Shown: positions 7,966 to 18,001, counted from the first letter of the stretch. The stretch: DNA of 64,000 nucleotides from Peptacetobacter hiranonis (GCF_008151785.1 NZ_CP036523.1:62001-126000); one strand, 5' to 3'. Notes: generated from the sequence alone by a model not told the origin. Program-made: numbers and translations.

Positions 7966-7999
7966 CATAAAAAGCCTGCCATCAAAGAATCCGGCAGAC
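7966..7999 (-). terminator. Terminator between the two proS genes
   Basis: The stem GTCTGCC/GGCAGGC with a 12-base loop is followed by TTTTTATG on the minus strand, 28 bp after the stop of the short proS. Confidence 0.75.
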
Positions 8000-8026
8000 T
8001 TTTCAGGCTTTATTTAATTTCTATTC

Positions 8027-9475
8027 TTAGTATGCTTTAGCTATTATAACCATGTCTTTAGCTTCTTTTCCACAGTATACACATTTGTTAGTTCCAAGAT
8101 CTTCCTGTTCGAATGGTATACATCTTATTGTAGCTGTAGTTTCTTCTTTTATTTTAGCTTCACATTCTGGGCATCCACACCACATAGCTTTTATGAATCC
8201 TGGTTTTTCTTCTAAAGCAGCTTTGAATTCAGTCATATCTTTAGCTACAGAAGTTCTGTTTTCTCTATGTTTTCTAGCTTTTTCTAACATATCATTGTGT
8301 ATAGTATCGAATAATCCAGTTACATATTCAACTAAGTTGTCTAAAGATACTGCTTCTTTTTCTAATGTATCTCTTCTGAATACCATAGCCTGGTTGTTTT
8401 CTATATCTTTTGGTCCTATTTCTATTCTTACTGGTATACCTTTCATTTCACTGTCGTTTAGTTTGTATCCAGTTGAGTAGTTTGGTCTATCGTCAACTTC
8501 TACTCTAGCACCTTTTTCTTTTAATGCAGCGTATAATTCATCAACTTTTTCCATTACTCCACCTTTGTTTGCAGCTATAGGTATTATCATTACCTGAGTT
8601 GGAGCTATTCTTGGAGGTAGTACAAGACCTCTGTTGTCAGAGTGAGTCATTATAAGTCCACCTATTAATCTAGTTGATATACCCCAAGAAGTGTGGTATG
8701 GATGAGACATTCCACCTTCTCTATCTGCAAATGTTATGTCGAATGCTTTAGTGAAGTGCTGTCCTAAGAAGTGACTTGTTCCTGACTGTAATGCTTTACC
8801 ATCGTGCATCATAGCTTCTATTGTGTATGTTCTTTCTCCACCAGCGAATTTTTCACTTTCAGATTTCTGTCCATCTATAACTGGCATAGCTAATAAGTCT
8901 TCACATACTTCTTTGTACATCTGAAGTATATCTAATGTTTCTTTTTCTGCTTCTTCGTATGTTTCATGTAGAGTATGACCTTCCTGCCATAAGAATTCAG
9001 AAGTTCTTAAGAATGGTCTAGTAGTTTTTTCCCATCTTACAACTGAACACCACTGGTTGTATAGGTATGGTAATTCTCTGTATGATTTTAACCATTTAGC
9101 GTACATTGTACATATTATTGTTTCAGAAGTTGGTCTAACACATAGTCTTTCTTCTAATGTTTTGTTTCCACCCTGAGTTACCCAAGCAACTTCTGGAGCG
9201 AAACCTTCAACGTGTTCTGCTTCTTTAGTTAATAAGCTTTCTGGTATTAATAGTGGGAAGTAGCAGTTTTTGTGTCCTGTTGCTTTTATTTTAGCATCGA
9301 AGAATTCCTGTATTTTTTCCCATAATGCGTATCCATAAGGTTTTATAACCATGAATCCTTTTACTGGAGCGTAGTCAACTAAGTCAGTTTTAGTAACAAC
9401 ATCTGTATACCACTGAGCAAAGTCTACCTCCATAGGTGTAATTTCTTCAACGAACTGTTTATCATTTTTTGCCAT
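8027..9475 (-). CDS. proS: Prolyl-tRNA synthetase, short archaeal/eukaryote-like type
   Basis: A 482-residue class II synthetase of the form without the bacterial editing insertion. It has the core block [14 protein letters not shown] (near residues 155-168), motif 3-like [13 protein letters not shown], an anticodon-binding domain, and a C-terminal zinc-binding-like domain (CGCPEC and CVYCG). It ends in the KAY-type tail typical of this class. AGGAG precedes the ATG at 9475. A T-box leader precedes the gene, so it should be induced when tRNA-Pro is uncharged. Two prolyl-tRNA synthetases of different type occur together in several Clostridia; their division of labour is not evident here. Confidence 0.95.
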   Translation of the reverse strand: MAKNDKQFVEEITPMEVDFAQWYTDVVTKTDLVDYAPVKGFMVIKPYGYALWEKIQEFFDAKIKATGHKNCYFPLLIPESLLTKEAEHVEGFAPEVAWVTQGGNKTLEERLCVRPTSETIICTMYAKWLKSYRELPYLYNQWCSVVRWEKTTRPFLRTSEFLWQEGHTLHETYEEAEKETLDILQMYKEVCEDLLAMPVIDGQKSESEKFAGGERTYTIEAMMHDGKALQSGTSHFLGQHFTKAFDITFADREGGMSHPYHTSWGISTRLIGGLIMTHSDNRGLVLPPRIAPTQVMIIPIAANKGGVMEKVDELYAALKEKGARVEVDDRPNYSTGYKLNDSEMKGIPVRIEIGPKDIENNQAMVFRRDTLEKEAVSLDNLVEYVTGLFDTIHNDMLEKARKHRENRTSVAKDMTEFKAALEEKPGFIKAMWCGCPECEAKIKEETTATIRCIPFEQEDLGTNKCVYCGKEAKDMVIIAKAY

Positions 9476-9535
9476 CTTTTTTATTCTCCTTTTTGATTTT
9501 ATAGATTAATTTTTAATAATTATTTTTTATAATAA

Positions 9536-9800
9536 AAAAAGCCTTTCATCTCTTAATAGAGACGAAAGGCATAGTTTCCGCGGTACCACTCTAGTTAATC
9601 ACAAAACATGTGATTCTCTTGCTGGAGTATAACGGCTCCATCCGTAGAGGTTGCTACCCCTCTAAGCTAAAAGATTGGTTCAGTTGCTTCCATCTAGAAA
9701 TTTCTCATCAACATTTCCTCTCTGTAAGACTTTCACTACCTACTACTTCTTTATCATTGCAATCATATAAATTTTCTATAGATAATATAGTTTTATCCTA
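9536..9800 (-). promoter_or_regulatory. T-box riboswitch upstream of the short proS
   Basis: On the minus strand the T-box sequence AGAGTGGTACCGCGG lies at 9592-9578. A terminator follows: a hairpin of about 12 bp (GCCTTTCGTCTC with GAGATGAAAGGC) and then TTTTTTT, at 9570-9533. The variable base after TGG is T, which would pair with discriminator A, and the tRNA-Pro at 32652 has discriminator A. A GAACCA stretch at 9681-9676 offers a proline specifier CCA, matching anticodon TGG. The upstream limit is approximate. This RNA fills the gene-free gap 9476-9847. Confidence 0.9.
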
Positions 9801-9847
9801 TAGTCTATAATTGTGTTATTTGTTTCACTTATACTCTCAATGATATA

Positions 9848-10330
9848 TTATTTATTAAATTCTGTCAATAATAAACATATACTTTGTGCAGAAATTCCCT
9901 CTCCACTTCCAGTAAATCCTAGTTTTTCTTCTGTTGTAGCTTTTACATTTATGTTTTTTATGTCTGTGTGCATTATTCTAGCAAAGTTTTCTCTCATCTG
10001 TGGTATGTGTGGAGCCATCTTTGGGGCCTGTGCAATTATAGTACAGTCTATGTTTCCAATCACATATCCTTCTTCTTTCATAATTTCATATACGTGTTCC
10101 ATAAGTTTTAAGCTATCTGCTCCTTTAAACTTTGGATCTGTGTCTGGGAAGTGTTTCCCAATATCTCCCATAGCCATAGCCCCAAGTATTGAGTCCATAA
10201 CAGCATGGGTAAGTACATCTGCATCAGAATGTCCTAATAATCCTTTTTCGTGAGGAATTTCTACACCACCGATTATAAGTTTTCTATCTTCTACAAGTCT
10301 ATGTACATCATATCCCATTCCAACTCTCAT
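9848..10330 (-). CDS. ispF: 2-C-methyl-D-erythritol 2,4-cyclodiphosphate synthase
   Basis: Fifth enzyme of the MEP isoprenoid pathway; it closes CDP-ME 2-phosphate to the cyclic diphosphate. The 160 residues match the family. Metal-binding residues are in GYDVHRL (Asp8 and His10) and in [10 protein letters not shown] near 34-43. The C-terminal [16 protein letters not shown] block is conserved. ispD lies one gene upstream on the same strand, so the two consecutive-pathway genes flank a radical SAM gene. Confidence 0.97.
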   Translation of the reverse strand: MRVGMGYDVHRLVEDRKLIIGGVEIPHEKGLLGHSDADVLTHAVMDSILGAMAMGDIGKHFPDTDPKFKGADSLKLMEHVYEIMKEEGYVIGNIDCTIIAQAPKMAPHIPQMRENFARIMHTDIKNINVKATTEEKLGFTGSGEGISAQSICLLLTEFNK

Positions 10331-10375
10331 ATTGTCTCTCCTATCTGTTTATAAAATTCCATTCATTTCTGTTTA

Positions 10376-11269
10376 TTAAAATTCTACAGTTCCTTCAAAA
10401 CCTCTTTTACTCACTTTATCCAAGATTTCATCTGGTATTTCTTTTAATGCATTGTCTAATTTTTCAATCATAGTTTCTTTATCTTTAGATAAGTTTCCGT
10501 GTAACCTTACAGCATTTGATGGATGTAATCCAAAGAATTCTATATCTCTTTCATCTAGTTTCTCGATAAACAATTTTTCTTCTTCTATGTTTTCTCTAAG
10601 AGTATTCTCATTGAATTTTCCTGTTGCCTTTAATTTTTCCAACTTACTTCCCTCATCAGTGTGAATACTTCCCACAAATACTATCTTTGGATTTAATTCA
10701 TTGACAAGTTCCGCTGTTTTTTTCGCATTTTCTCTACTCTTATCACTTCCACCACAGCCAGTTATTATGTTTATACTATAGTCCATTCCTGCATTTTCAA
10801 GTCTTTTAAGCTCTCTTTTGGCAACTTCTACAGTATATCCCTTATTCATAAACTCGACTGCTTCTTCTAATCCAGACTCTATCCCTACATTCAAATTGTT
10901 TATTTTAAGTTTTCTAAGCTCTTTTAATTCATCATCCGTTTTATCAATGATATTCTTTATTGTAGCAAACATAGAGATATTTTCCACTTCAGGAATAATC
11001 TCCTCTATCTTTTCAGCAATCTGTTTTAACTTATCTGCACTTAAAACAAAAGGATCTCCATTTTCTAAGAATACTTTCTTTATTCTTTTTCTTCTGCCCC
11101 TCGCTTCTCTTAAATCAGCTTCAATCTGCTCCATACTTTCAACTTCAAAAGGAACATCTTTGTACATAGTGCAGAACGTACACTTATTGTGGCTACACCC
11201 TGCTGTTACTTGGAGCAAAAGAGAATTAACTTCAAATGGAGGTCTGTAAGTCGTTCCTGTGTATTTCAT
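10376..11269 (-). CDS. Radical SAM protein (Elp3/B12-binding-less family, function unknown)
   Basis: A 297-residue radical SAM protein. The 4Fe-4S cysteines are in CSHNKCTFC near residues 24-32 and are followed by TMYKDVPF. The rest fits a TIM-barrel fold with a glycine-rich GIESGLEEAVEFMNKGYT segment and an ITGCGGSDKS block. I choose the ATG at 11269 (MKYTGTTYRPPFE) because AGGTG lies just before it; the frame extends 13 codons upstream without a binding site. It lies between ispD and ispF, but nothing ties it to isoprenoid synthesis. Substrate unknown. Confidence 0.85.
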   Translation of the reverse strand: MKYTGTTYRPPFEVNSLLLQVTAGCSHNKCTFCTMYKDVPFEVESMEQIEADLREARGRRKRIKKVFLENGDPFVLSADKLKQIAEKIEEIIPEVENISMFATIKNIIDKTDDELKELRKLKINNLNVGIESGLEEAVEFMNKGYTVEVAKRELKRLENAGMDYSINIITGCGGSDKSRENAKKTAELVNELNPKIVFVGSIHTDEGSKLEKLKATGKFNENTLRENIEEEKLFIEKLDERDIEFFGLHPSNAVRLHGNLSKDKETMIEKLDNALKEIPDEILDKVSKRGFEGTVEF

Positions 11270-11354
11270 AGAATCACCTACTTTTAGTATCTTAGCTTTT
11301 TTATTCATTACTTTTTTATTATTTTTGTACTATCTTAATATTTATATGTTATTT

Positions 11355-12038
11355 TTAAGAATTTATTCCCCGGGAAATAACCTCAGATATAGGTAAGTCT
11401 TCAGGACTAGTTATTTTTATATTGTCGTAACTTCCCTGAATCATATACACCTTATGACCTGCATGTTCTGCAATCATAGCATCATCAGTTCCATAGAAAC
11501 CATCTCTATATGCAAGCTCATAGGCTTCTTTTATCAAGTTAAAATCAAAAGATTGTGGTGTCTGAGCAGCCCAAAGATTTGCCCTATTTGGCGTATCTAC
11601 TATCTCATTTCCATCGACAACCTTTATAGTATCCTTGACCATAACACCGACAACAGTTGCCTTTAACTTCTTAGTTTCATTAACAGCATTCTCTATAATC
11701 TCATCTGTAACAAAAGGTCTTGCACCATCGTGGATAAGTAAAATATCACAATCAGGACTAACTTTCTCAAGACCATTGTTTATAGTATCCTGTCTTTCCT
11801 TACCACCATAAGATATAACTATATCCTTAAACCCATACTTCTCTATTATATTCTCCCTAACAAACTCCTCTTCCTCTTCCTTGATACAAAGAACAATCTC
11901 ATCTATCAAAGGAGAATTATAAAACCTCTCTATCGTGTGTGCAACAATCTCTTTATCATTTATCTTAATAAACTGCTTATTCATCCCTGCATTCATCCTC
12001 TTACCACTACCCGCGGCAACAATCATAACAGTATTCAT
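11355..12038 (-). CDS. ispD: 2-C-methyl-D-erythritol 4-phosphate cytidylyltransferase
   Basis: Third enzyme of the MEP pathway, transferring CMP from CTP to MEP. The 227 residues include the nucleotide-binding AAGSGKRM loop near 8-15 with MNKQF following, the LIHDGARPFV block and the C-terminal GTDDAMIAE motif. I use the ATG at 12038, preceded by GGAAAGG. A TTG six codons upstream overlaps that binding site. It heads the ispD-radical SAM-ispF cluster. Confidence 0.95.
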   Translation of the reverse strand: MNTVMIVAAGSGKRMNAGMNKQFIKINDKEIVAHTIERFYNSPLIDEIVLCIKEEEEEFVRENIIEKYGFKDIVISYGGKERQDTINNGLEKVSPDCDILLIHDGARPFVTDEIIENAVNETKKLKATVVGVMVKDTIKVVDGNEIVDTPNRANLWAAQTPQSFDFNLIKEAYELAYRDGFYGTDDAMIAEHAGHKVYMIQGSYDNIKITSPEDLPISEVISRGINS

Positions 12039-12145
12039 ATCGTATATCCTTTCCAAAACATAATCATCTAACCTTATTTTATCATTATTTATTAAGCATT
12101 GTATATATTTCTATAACTCCTCTACGGTTAATAAAATTACACACT

Positions 12146-12266
12146 AATAAGAAAAAGTAGAAAAATATTAATAGTGATTATCTGCAGACATGTGCAACCT
12201 CTAAAAAGCTCCGCTTTTGCACATGTCTAAGCCATGAACATTAATATTTTTCTACTTTTTCTTATT
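12146..12266. repeat. Long nested palindrome, perfect 27-bp outer arms
   Basis: The outer arms 12146-12172 and 12240-12266 are perfect inverted copies of 27 bp. After a 13/11-base internal loop, 12-bp arms (12186-12197 and 12217-12228) pair perfectly. They enclose a small AAAGC/GCTTT hairpin. It lies in the gene-free gap 12039-12401 between ispD and the transketolase genes, next to another such structure. No protein or transposon end is recognised. Confidence 0.85.
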
Positions 12267-12307
12267 TCCAACCCGATTTTCTCAACATATAAATAATTTA
12301 TAATATG

Positions 12308-12386
12308 AACGTAAAAAAGGAAACGAAATTAACAGCGACAATGCAACTCGATTGCCTGGAGCGTTAATTCGTTTCCTTTTTACGTT
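12308..12386. repeat. Second nested palindrome, directly after the transketolase gene
   Basis: Arms 12308-12333 and 12363-12386 pair over 24 bp with two single-base bulges and enclose a GCAA/TTGC hairpin. It starts 16 bp after the stop of the transketolase C-terminal gene, so it may serve as a terminator. Its sequence is unrelated to the palindrome at 12146-12266. Confidence 0.8.
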
Positions 12387-12401
12387 TCTATTTTAAACTA
12401 T

Positions 12402-13316
12402 TTATTTACAAGCTTTAACTATGTCTGCTGCAGTTAGTCCGTAGTGTTCTAGTAATGCAGCTGGTGATCCTGACTGTCCAAATACGTCTTTAACACCTAT
12501 TCTAGTTACTTTAACTGGATGTTCTTCTGCTAATAATTCACATACTGCAGAACCTAATCCACCTATTATACTGTGTTCTTCAGCTGTAACAACTTTTCCT
12601 GTTTTCTTAGCTGATGCTAAAACAAGTTCGTTGTCTAAAGGTTTTATTGTAGATATGTTTATTACTTCTGCATCTATTCCTTCTGCTTTTAAAGTTTCAG
12701 CAGCTTCTAATGCTTTAGCAACCATTATACCTGTAGCTATTATAGATACATCTTTACCTTCTTTAACTACTTCACCTTTTCCTAATTCAAATTTGTATGA
12801 TTCATCATGTATAACTGGAGTAGCAGCTCTACCGAATCTTAAGTACATTGGTCCAACGTATTCAGCTGCAGCTAATACCATCTGTCTAGCTTCAACAGCA
12901 TCTGCTGGGTTTAATACTACCATGTTTGGTAAACTTCTCATTAGTGAAATATCTTCTATTGCCTGATGACTTCCTCCGTCTTCCCCAACTGTAACACCTG
13001 CATGAGTAGCAGCTATTTTAACATTTATATTTGGGTAGCATATAGAGTTTCTTATCTGTTCAAATCCTCTACCTGCTGCGAATATTGCGAAAGTACTTGC
13101 GAAAGGTATTTTTCCAGATACTGCAAGACCTGCTGCTGTACCCATCATATCACCTTCTGCTATACCCATATCGAAGAATCTTTCTGGGCATGCTTTTTTA
13201 AACATTGCAGTTTTTGTAGCTCCTGCTAAGTCTGCATCAAGAACTACTATATCTTTATTTTCAACTAATTCTACTAGTGTTTTTCCATAAGCCTCTCTAG
13301 TTGCTATACTTTCCAT
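12402..13316 (-). CDS. tktB: Transketolase, C-terminal subunit
   Basis: A 304-residue protein carrying the pyrimidine-binding and C-terminal domains of transketolase. Visible landmarks are DADLAGATKTAMF near the N-terminus, FDMGIAEGDMMGTAAGLA (with the Glu that activates thiamine diphosphate), TFAIFAAGRGFEQIRNS and THAGVTVGEDGGSHQ. It needs the N-terminal subunit encoded just upstream; the stop of that gene and this ATG overlap by one base (TAATG), so translation is coupled. The pair carries out two-carbon transfers of the non-oxidative pentose phosphate pathway. Confidence 0.95.
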   Translation of the reverse strand: MESIATREAYGKTLVELVENKDIVVLDADLAGATKTAMFKKACPERFFDMGIAEGDMMGTAAGLAVSGKIPFASTFAIFAAGRGFEQIRNSICYPNINVKIAATHAGVTVGEDGGSHQAIEDISLMRSLPNMVVLNPADAVEARQMVLAAAEYVGPMYLRFGRAATPVIHDESYKFELGKGEVVKEGKDVSIIATGIMVAKALEAAETLKAEGIDAEVINISTIKPLDNELVLASAKKTGKVVTAEEHSIIGGLGSAVCELLAEEHPVKVTRIGVKDVFGQSGSPAALLEHYGLTAADIVKACK

Positions 13317-14137
13317 TATTTAAGTCCTCCTTCTAAGTCTTCTAATGCTTTAGCTGTTTCTTCAGCGTTTGGAGCTTTACCATGCCATCCAGCCTGGTCT
13401 TCCATGAATGAAACTCCTTTACCTTTTACTGTTTCACATATAACTATAGAAGGTCTTCCTTCTTCTTCTTTAGCCATTTCTATAGCTTTTTTTATCTGAT
13501 CGAAATCATGTCCGTCTATAGATATTACATTCCATCCGAATGCATCGAATTTTTTAGCTATTTTTCCAAGGCTCATAACTTCATCATTAGAACCATCTAT
13601 CTGTAAACCATTGTGGTCTAAGAAAGCTATTATGTTATCTAATTTGTAGTGAGCAGCACTCATTGCAGCTTCCCATATCATACCTTCCTGAACTTCTCCA
13701 TCTCCAAGAAGAGCGTAAACGTTGTAGTCTTTACCATCTAATTTAGCTGCTAAAGCCATTCCGTTTGCTGCTGATAATCCCTGTCCTAAAGAACCTGTTG
13801 ACATATCAACACCTGGAGTTTTTTTCATATCAGGATGTCCCTGAAGCATAGCACCAAATTTTCTAAGTTTTAGTAATTCTTCTTTAGGGAAGTATCCTCT
13901 TTCAGCTAATACTGCATATAAAGCAGGTGCACCATGACCTTTAGAAAGAACGAATCTATCTCTATCTTCCCATTTTGGGTTAGAAGGGTCTATATTCATA
14001 GCATCAAAGTATAATACTGTTAGTATATCTGCTGCTGATAATGATCCTCCTGGATGACCTGATTTTGCTTCTGAAACTGACTTAATAATGTCAATTCTTA
14101 CTTCTTTTGCAATAGCTTTTAATTCATTATTGTTCAT
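13316..14137 (-). CDS. tktA: Transketolase, N-terminal subunit
   Basis: A 273-residue thiamine diphosphate-binding half of a split transketolase. It has [14 protein letters not shown] near residues 27-40, [22 protein letters not shown], the [16 protein letters not shown] block, and the TPP motif [15 protein letters not shown] followed by an Asn in LDHNGLQ. Its stop overlaps the start of the C-terminal subunit gene. Split transketolases are common in Clostridia. AGGAAT precedes the ATG. Confidence 0.95.
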   Translation of the reverse strand: MNNNELKAIAKEVRIDIIKSVSEAKSGHPGGSLSAADILTVLYFDAMNIDPSNPKWEDRDRFVLSKGHGAPALYAVLAERGYFPKEELLKLRKFGAMLQGHPDMKKTPGVDMSTGSLGQGLSAANGMALAAKLDGKDYNVYALLGDGEVQEGMIWEAAMSAAHYKLDNIIAFLDHNGLQIDGSNDEVMSLGKIAKKFDAFGWNVISIDGHDFDQIKKAIEMAKEEEGRPSIVICETVKGKGVSFMEDQAGWHGKAPNAEETAKALEDLEGGLK

Positions 14138-14220
14138 TTCACTAATTCCTTTCTAATTTTTATTTTCTCTATTTTGAAAGTTGCCTAGGCTACTTTACTT
14201 TATCATTTTTTATTTTACAA

Positions 14221-15342
14221 TTAATTCTTAGGTTTTGCAAATATCATTCTACCCGCTGGTGTCTGAAGCACTGATGTTACTAGTACTTTTATAGTCTGAC
14301 CCATGTATTTTTTACCACCGTCTACAACTATCATAGTACCATCATCAAGGTATGCTATACCCTGCTGAGCTTCTTTACCTTCTTTAACAACCTGTACTAC
14401 CATATCTTCTCCTGGTATAGCAACTGGTTTAACTGCATTAGCAAGTTCGTTTATATTTAGAACCTCAACTCCCTGGAACTGAGCAACTTTATTTAAATTG
14501 AAGTCATTTGTAACAACTTTTCCGCCTAATACCTGAGCTAGTTTTAATAATTTACTATCTACTTCAGCTATTTCAGGGAAATCCTGTTCACTTATTTCAA
14601 CTTCTATATTTAATTCCTTCTGGATTATATTTAATATATCTAACCCTCTTCTACCTCTTACTCTTTTTAGGTCGTCAGCAGAGTCAGCTATATGTCTAAG
14701 CTCCTCTAGAACGAATGCTGGTATTATTAGTTTACCTTCTATAAAGCCTGTCTGACATATATCTGCTATTCTTCCATCTATTATTACACTTGTGTCTAAT
14801 ACTTTTGGAGGAATTGCTGCACCACAATCTTTGACTTCTTCTTTTAATTTTTCGCATTCTTTTTCCTGTTCTTTTTCTTTAGCAAGAGAAACTGCTAATC
14901 TTTTGTTTAATTTGCCAAAATTAGCAAGGTCATTTTTACTTTTAAGAGCTACTCTAACTCCTAAGTATCCAAGAACTAGATATACAAGTACTGATATCAC
15001 TTTACCTACTATAGGTATTGAGTTTATAATTCCGCTTACCAAATAGGCTATTACAAAACCAACTATAAGACCTACAGATCCTAGCAGAATATCAACCTGA
15101 GGATATCTTGATATTTCCTTCTCTGCTGCTCTAGCTATTTTTCTGATTTTATTCATAACCCACGGTTCAATTAAATAAAATATGATTCCTAATACTAAAC
15201 CTGCAACTACAGCTGCTATAGCTTCGTATGTTTTATTGTTATATGTTAATACTTTAAAATTCTGTGTTACTGATACGTAAGTAGAAGAACCTACGATTAA
15301 ACCTAATCCACCAATTAAAAATCTTACTATCTTCTTAATCAA
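14221..15342 (-). CDS. PIN/TRAM-domain membrane protein (YacL-like)
   Basis: A 373-residue protein with several N-terminal membrane segments (roughly residues 5-25, 40-62, 85-108 and 112-135), then a charged coiled linker. A PIN ribonuclease-like domain follows from about 178, with Asp in VLDTSVIIDGRIADI and further acidic residues (EVDSKLLKLA, VVTNDFNLNKVA). A TRAM domain ends the protein. The start is TTG at 15342, chosen because GGGGAGGTG lies five bases before it. The B. subtilis homologue YacL is a neighbour of disA and radA, as here. Its RNA substrate is not known. Confidence 0.92.
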   Translation of the reverse strand: MIKKIVRFLIGGLGLIVGSSTYVSVTQNFKVLTYNNKTYEAIAAVVAGLVLGIIFYLIEPWVMNKIRKIARAAEKEISRYPQVDILLGSVGLIVGFVIAYLVSGIINSIPIVGKVISVLVYLVLGYLGVRVALKSKNDLANFGKLNKRLAVSLAKEKEQEKECEKLKEEVKDCGAAIPPKVLDTSVIIDGRIADICQTGFIEGKLIIPAFVLEELRHIADSADDLKRVRGRRGLDILNIIQKELNIEVEISEQDFPEIAEVDSKLLKLAQVLGGKVVTNDFNLNKVAQFQGVEVLNINELANAVKPVAIPGEDMVVQVVKEGKEAQQGIAYLDDGTMIVVDGGKKYMGQTIKVLVTSVLQTPAGRMIFAKPKN

Positions 15343-15515
15343 TGTATCACCTCCCCTATTATATTTTATTATTATAGACTAAATTTTAACTTATGTACAA
15401 CAAAATTAGCAAACTTCACCAAAATTTCACCAATTTTGCCACATTTTTCCCCAACTTAGTCTATTATATCATTTTTTTATATAAATTGTATAATTGCATT
15501 TTTATTCCTCAGGTT

Positions 15516-16586
15516 TTAAATATGTCTATCCAATAATGCTAGCTGTTTCATTTTTACAAGCCCATTTCTTATGTAAGTAGCTCTTATTTCTCCAATTCCT
15601 TCAACTTCATCTAGTTCTTCTATTGAAGCTGTAAGTATGTCTTGGAAATTATCAAAGTATTTAACTAGATTTTCTATTATTGTTCTAGGTAATCTATGAA
15701 TCTTATTAAGAACTCTGTATCCTTTTGTTTTTATTGGCATATCCATATTTTCTGATACACCTGTATATCCAAGGATTCTAGCTATGTTTGTAAGGTCTAG
15801 TAGCTCGTCTTCTGTAAGATTTGCTAATTTTTCCTTGAATTCACTAGATGATATCTGTGTTCCATAGTCTTTTAATACTAGCTCCCGGTCTTCTCTTGTG
15901 CTACCCATAAGTTCTTCAAGCTGCATTTTTATAAGCGCACCTTCTACACCTAGCTCTAATAGATAACTTTCTATTATGTCTGTAACTCTCATTACCATTT
16001 CTATCTTTTGAAGTACTAAAGCTACATCGTATATAGTTACAAATCCATTGAACTCTAATGTGTTTAAACTGGCAACTGCTTGGTCTAATACTGATTTATA
16101 TTTTTCAAGAGTTTGAAGTGCCTGATTTGCCTTTGTAAATATTTTTGATATATCTTCAACTACATACTTCTGATCTCCTTTGTATACAGATATAACATTT
16201 CTTCTTTGAGATATAGCAATTACAATTGCTTTAGTTTGTTTTGCAACTCTCTCAGCAGTTCTATGTCTAGTACCTGTTTCTGATGTTTTTATAGAATAGT
16301 CCGGTATTAGCTGAGTATTTGCATATAATATTTCATCCACGTCAGAATTTAGAACTATTGCACCATCCATTTTTGCAAGTTCATAAAGGTAAGATGGCGT
16401 GTACTCAACATGTATAGCAAATCCACCATCTACTAAATCCATAACACTTTCATCAGTTGCTATTACTATAAGTCCTCCTGTTTTAGCCTTTAGGACATTG
16501 TCTAGTCCCTGTCTAAGAGGAGTCCCTGGAGATATCATTTTAAGTACTTCTTTTCTCATTGTTTTATCTGTTACATATACATCCAT
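15516..16586 (-). CDS. disA: DNA integrity scanning protein, diadenylate cyclase
   Basis: Makes the second messenger c-di-AMP from two ATP and scans DNA for branched structures. The 356 residues match the family. The DAC domain holds DGA at 74-76 and RHR at 107-109, both needed for cyclase activity. A helical spine follows and the C-terminus has helix-hairpin-helix repeats (ELDEVEGIGEIRATYIRNGL). The gene is 7 bp from radA, its usual partner, so recombination-intermediate processing and c-di-AMP signalling are probably co-expressed. Confidence 0.97.
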   Translation of the reverse strand: MDVYVTDKTMRKEVLKMISPGTPLRQGLDNVLKAKTGGLIVIATDESVMDLVDGGFAIHVEYTPSYLYELAKMDGAIVLNSDVDEILYANTQLIPDYSIKTSETGTRHRTAERVAKQTKAIVIAISQRRNVISVYKGDQKYVVEDISKIFTKANQALQTLEKYKSVLDQAVASLNTLEFNGFVTIYDVALVLQKIEMVMRVTDIIESYLLELGVEGALIKMQLEELMGSTREDRELVLKDYGTQISSSEFKEKLANLTEDELLDLTNIARILGYTGVSENMDMPIKTKGYRVLNKIHRLPRTIIENLVKYFDNFQDILTASIEELDEVEGIGEIRATYIRNGLVKMKQLALLDRHI

Positions 16587-16593
16587 GTACTAA

Positions 16594-17973
16594 CTACTCT
16601 CCCCTCAATACCATATTTATAGCCTGTCTTACATTTTCAACTGGCCATATTTCTATACCTTTTACGTCTTTTACAGCCTCATAATTAGATTTTGGAATTA
16701 TTATTTTTTTGAAGCCTAATTTTCTGCATTCAGATATTCTTTTTTCAATGTAGCTTACTCCCCTTATTTCTCCAGTAAGTCCAACTTCTCCTGTAACCGC
16801 AACTTCTCCACTTATCGGTATGTTTCTAAAGCCAGATGCAACTGCTAATATAACCCCTAAGTCCATAGATGGTTCATTTATTTTTATTCCACCTACTATG
16901 TTTAAGTATACGTCTTGATTTTGTATCTGCATTCCAGCTCTTTTTTCTAGTACAGCAAGTAGTAGATTTACCCTATTAAAATCTATTCCTGTAGCTGTTC
17001 TTCTTGGTATCCCAAAGCTAGTAGGAGATACAAGTGCCTGAAGTTCAAGAAGCATTGGTCTTGTTCCCTCTACAGTAGATACTATTACTGATCCAGATGC
17101 GTTTTCTGGTTTTTCTGAGATAAGCGCTTTTGAAGGATTTTCAAGCTCTTGAAGTCCTTTTTCACTCATTTCAAATACACCTAGTTCATTTGTCGAACCA
17201 AATCTATTTTTTACAGCTCTTATAAGTCTGTATGTATTATATCTTTCACCTTCAAAGTAAAGTACTGTATCGACCATATGCTCCATTATCTTTGGTCCCG
17301 CTAAAGCACCTTCTTTTGTTACATGTCCAACGACAAATGTAGATATTCCCATTTTTTTAGAAATTCTCATAAATCTAGAAGTTCCCTCTTTTATCTGGCT
17401 AACTGTTCCCGGTGCAGAAGCTATGTCCGGTGTGAATACTGTTTGGATTGAGTCCAGTATTATAAGGTCTGGGTCAAATCCTTCTAGGTTATGTTCTATT
17501 ATGTTTAAGTTGTTTTCTGCCATTATAAACAGATTTTCCGATTTAGCATTTAATCTTTCTGCCCTCATTTTTATCTGAGATTCTGATTCTTCTCCAGATA
17601 TATATAGCACTTTTTTTCCTGATTGTGCAACACTTTCAGATACTTGTAAAAGTAGTGTTGATTTACCAATCCCAGGGTCTCCACCTACAAGTACAAGTGA
17701 TCCTCTAACTATTCCACCACCTAATACTCTGTTTAACTCGTTTATTCCACTAGAAAATCTCTCTTCGTGTTTTATTGTTATTGAGTTTATGTTTACAGGT
17801 TTCTGTGATGATTTATCTATTACAAAAGTTTCTCTATGATTACTTTTTGAACTTTTATCTTCTATTTCCTCCACAAATGTATTCCATTTCATACATTCTG
17901 GACATTTTCCAAGCCATTTTGGATTTTCGTATCCACATGACTGACATACGTATTTTGTTTTTATTTTTGCCAT
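16594..17973 (-). CDS. radA: DNA repair protein RadA
   Basis: RecA-like ATPase that promotes branch migration during recombinational repair. The 459 residues show the N-terminal zinc finger (Cys10, Cys13, Cys24 and Cys27), Walker A GGDPGIGKS at 97-105, the RadA signature KNRFG at 255-259 and a Lon-protease-like C-terminal domain. The ATG at 17973 is followed by the usual MAKxKTxYVCQxCG start. It lies directly upstream of disA and behind a terminator of the EF-G-like gene. Confidence 0.97.
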   Translation of the reverse strand: MAKIKTKYVCQSCGYENPKWLGKCPECMKWNTFVEEIEDKSSKSNHRETFVIDKSSQKPVNINSITIKHEERFSSGINELNRVLGGGIVRGSLVLVGGDPGIGKSTLLLQVSESVAQSGKKVLYISGEESESQIKMRAERLNAKSENLFIMAENNLNIIEHNLEGFDPDLIILDSIQTVFTPDIASAPGTVSQIKEGTSRFMRISKKMGISTFVVGHVTKEGALAGPKIMEHMVDTVLYFEGERYNTYRLIRAVKNRFGSTNELGVFEMSEKGLQELENPSKALISEKPENASGSVIVSTVEGTRPMLLELQALVSPTSFGIPRRTATGIDFNRVNLLLAVLEKRAGMQIQNQDVYLNIVGGIKINEPSMDLGVILAVASGFRNIPISGEVAVTGEVGLTGEIRGVSYIEKRISECRKLGFKKIIIPKSNYEAVKDVKGIEIWPVENVRQAINMVLRGE

Positions 17974-18001
17974 TATAAATTTCCTTCTTCTATATTTTTA
18001 C

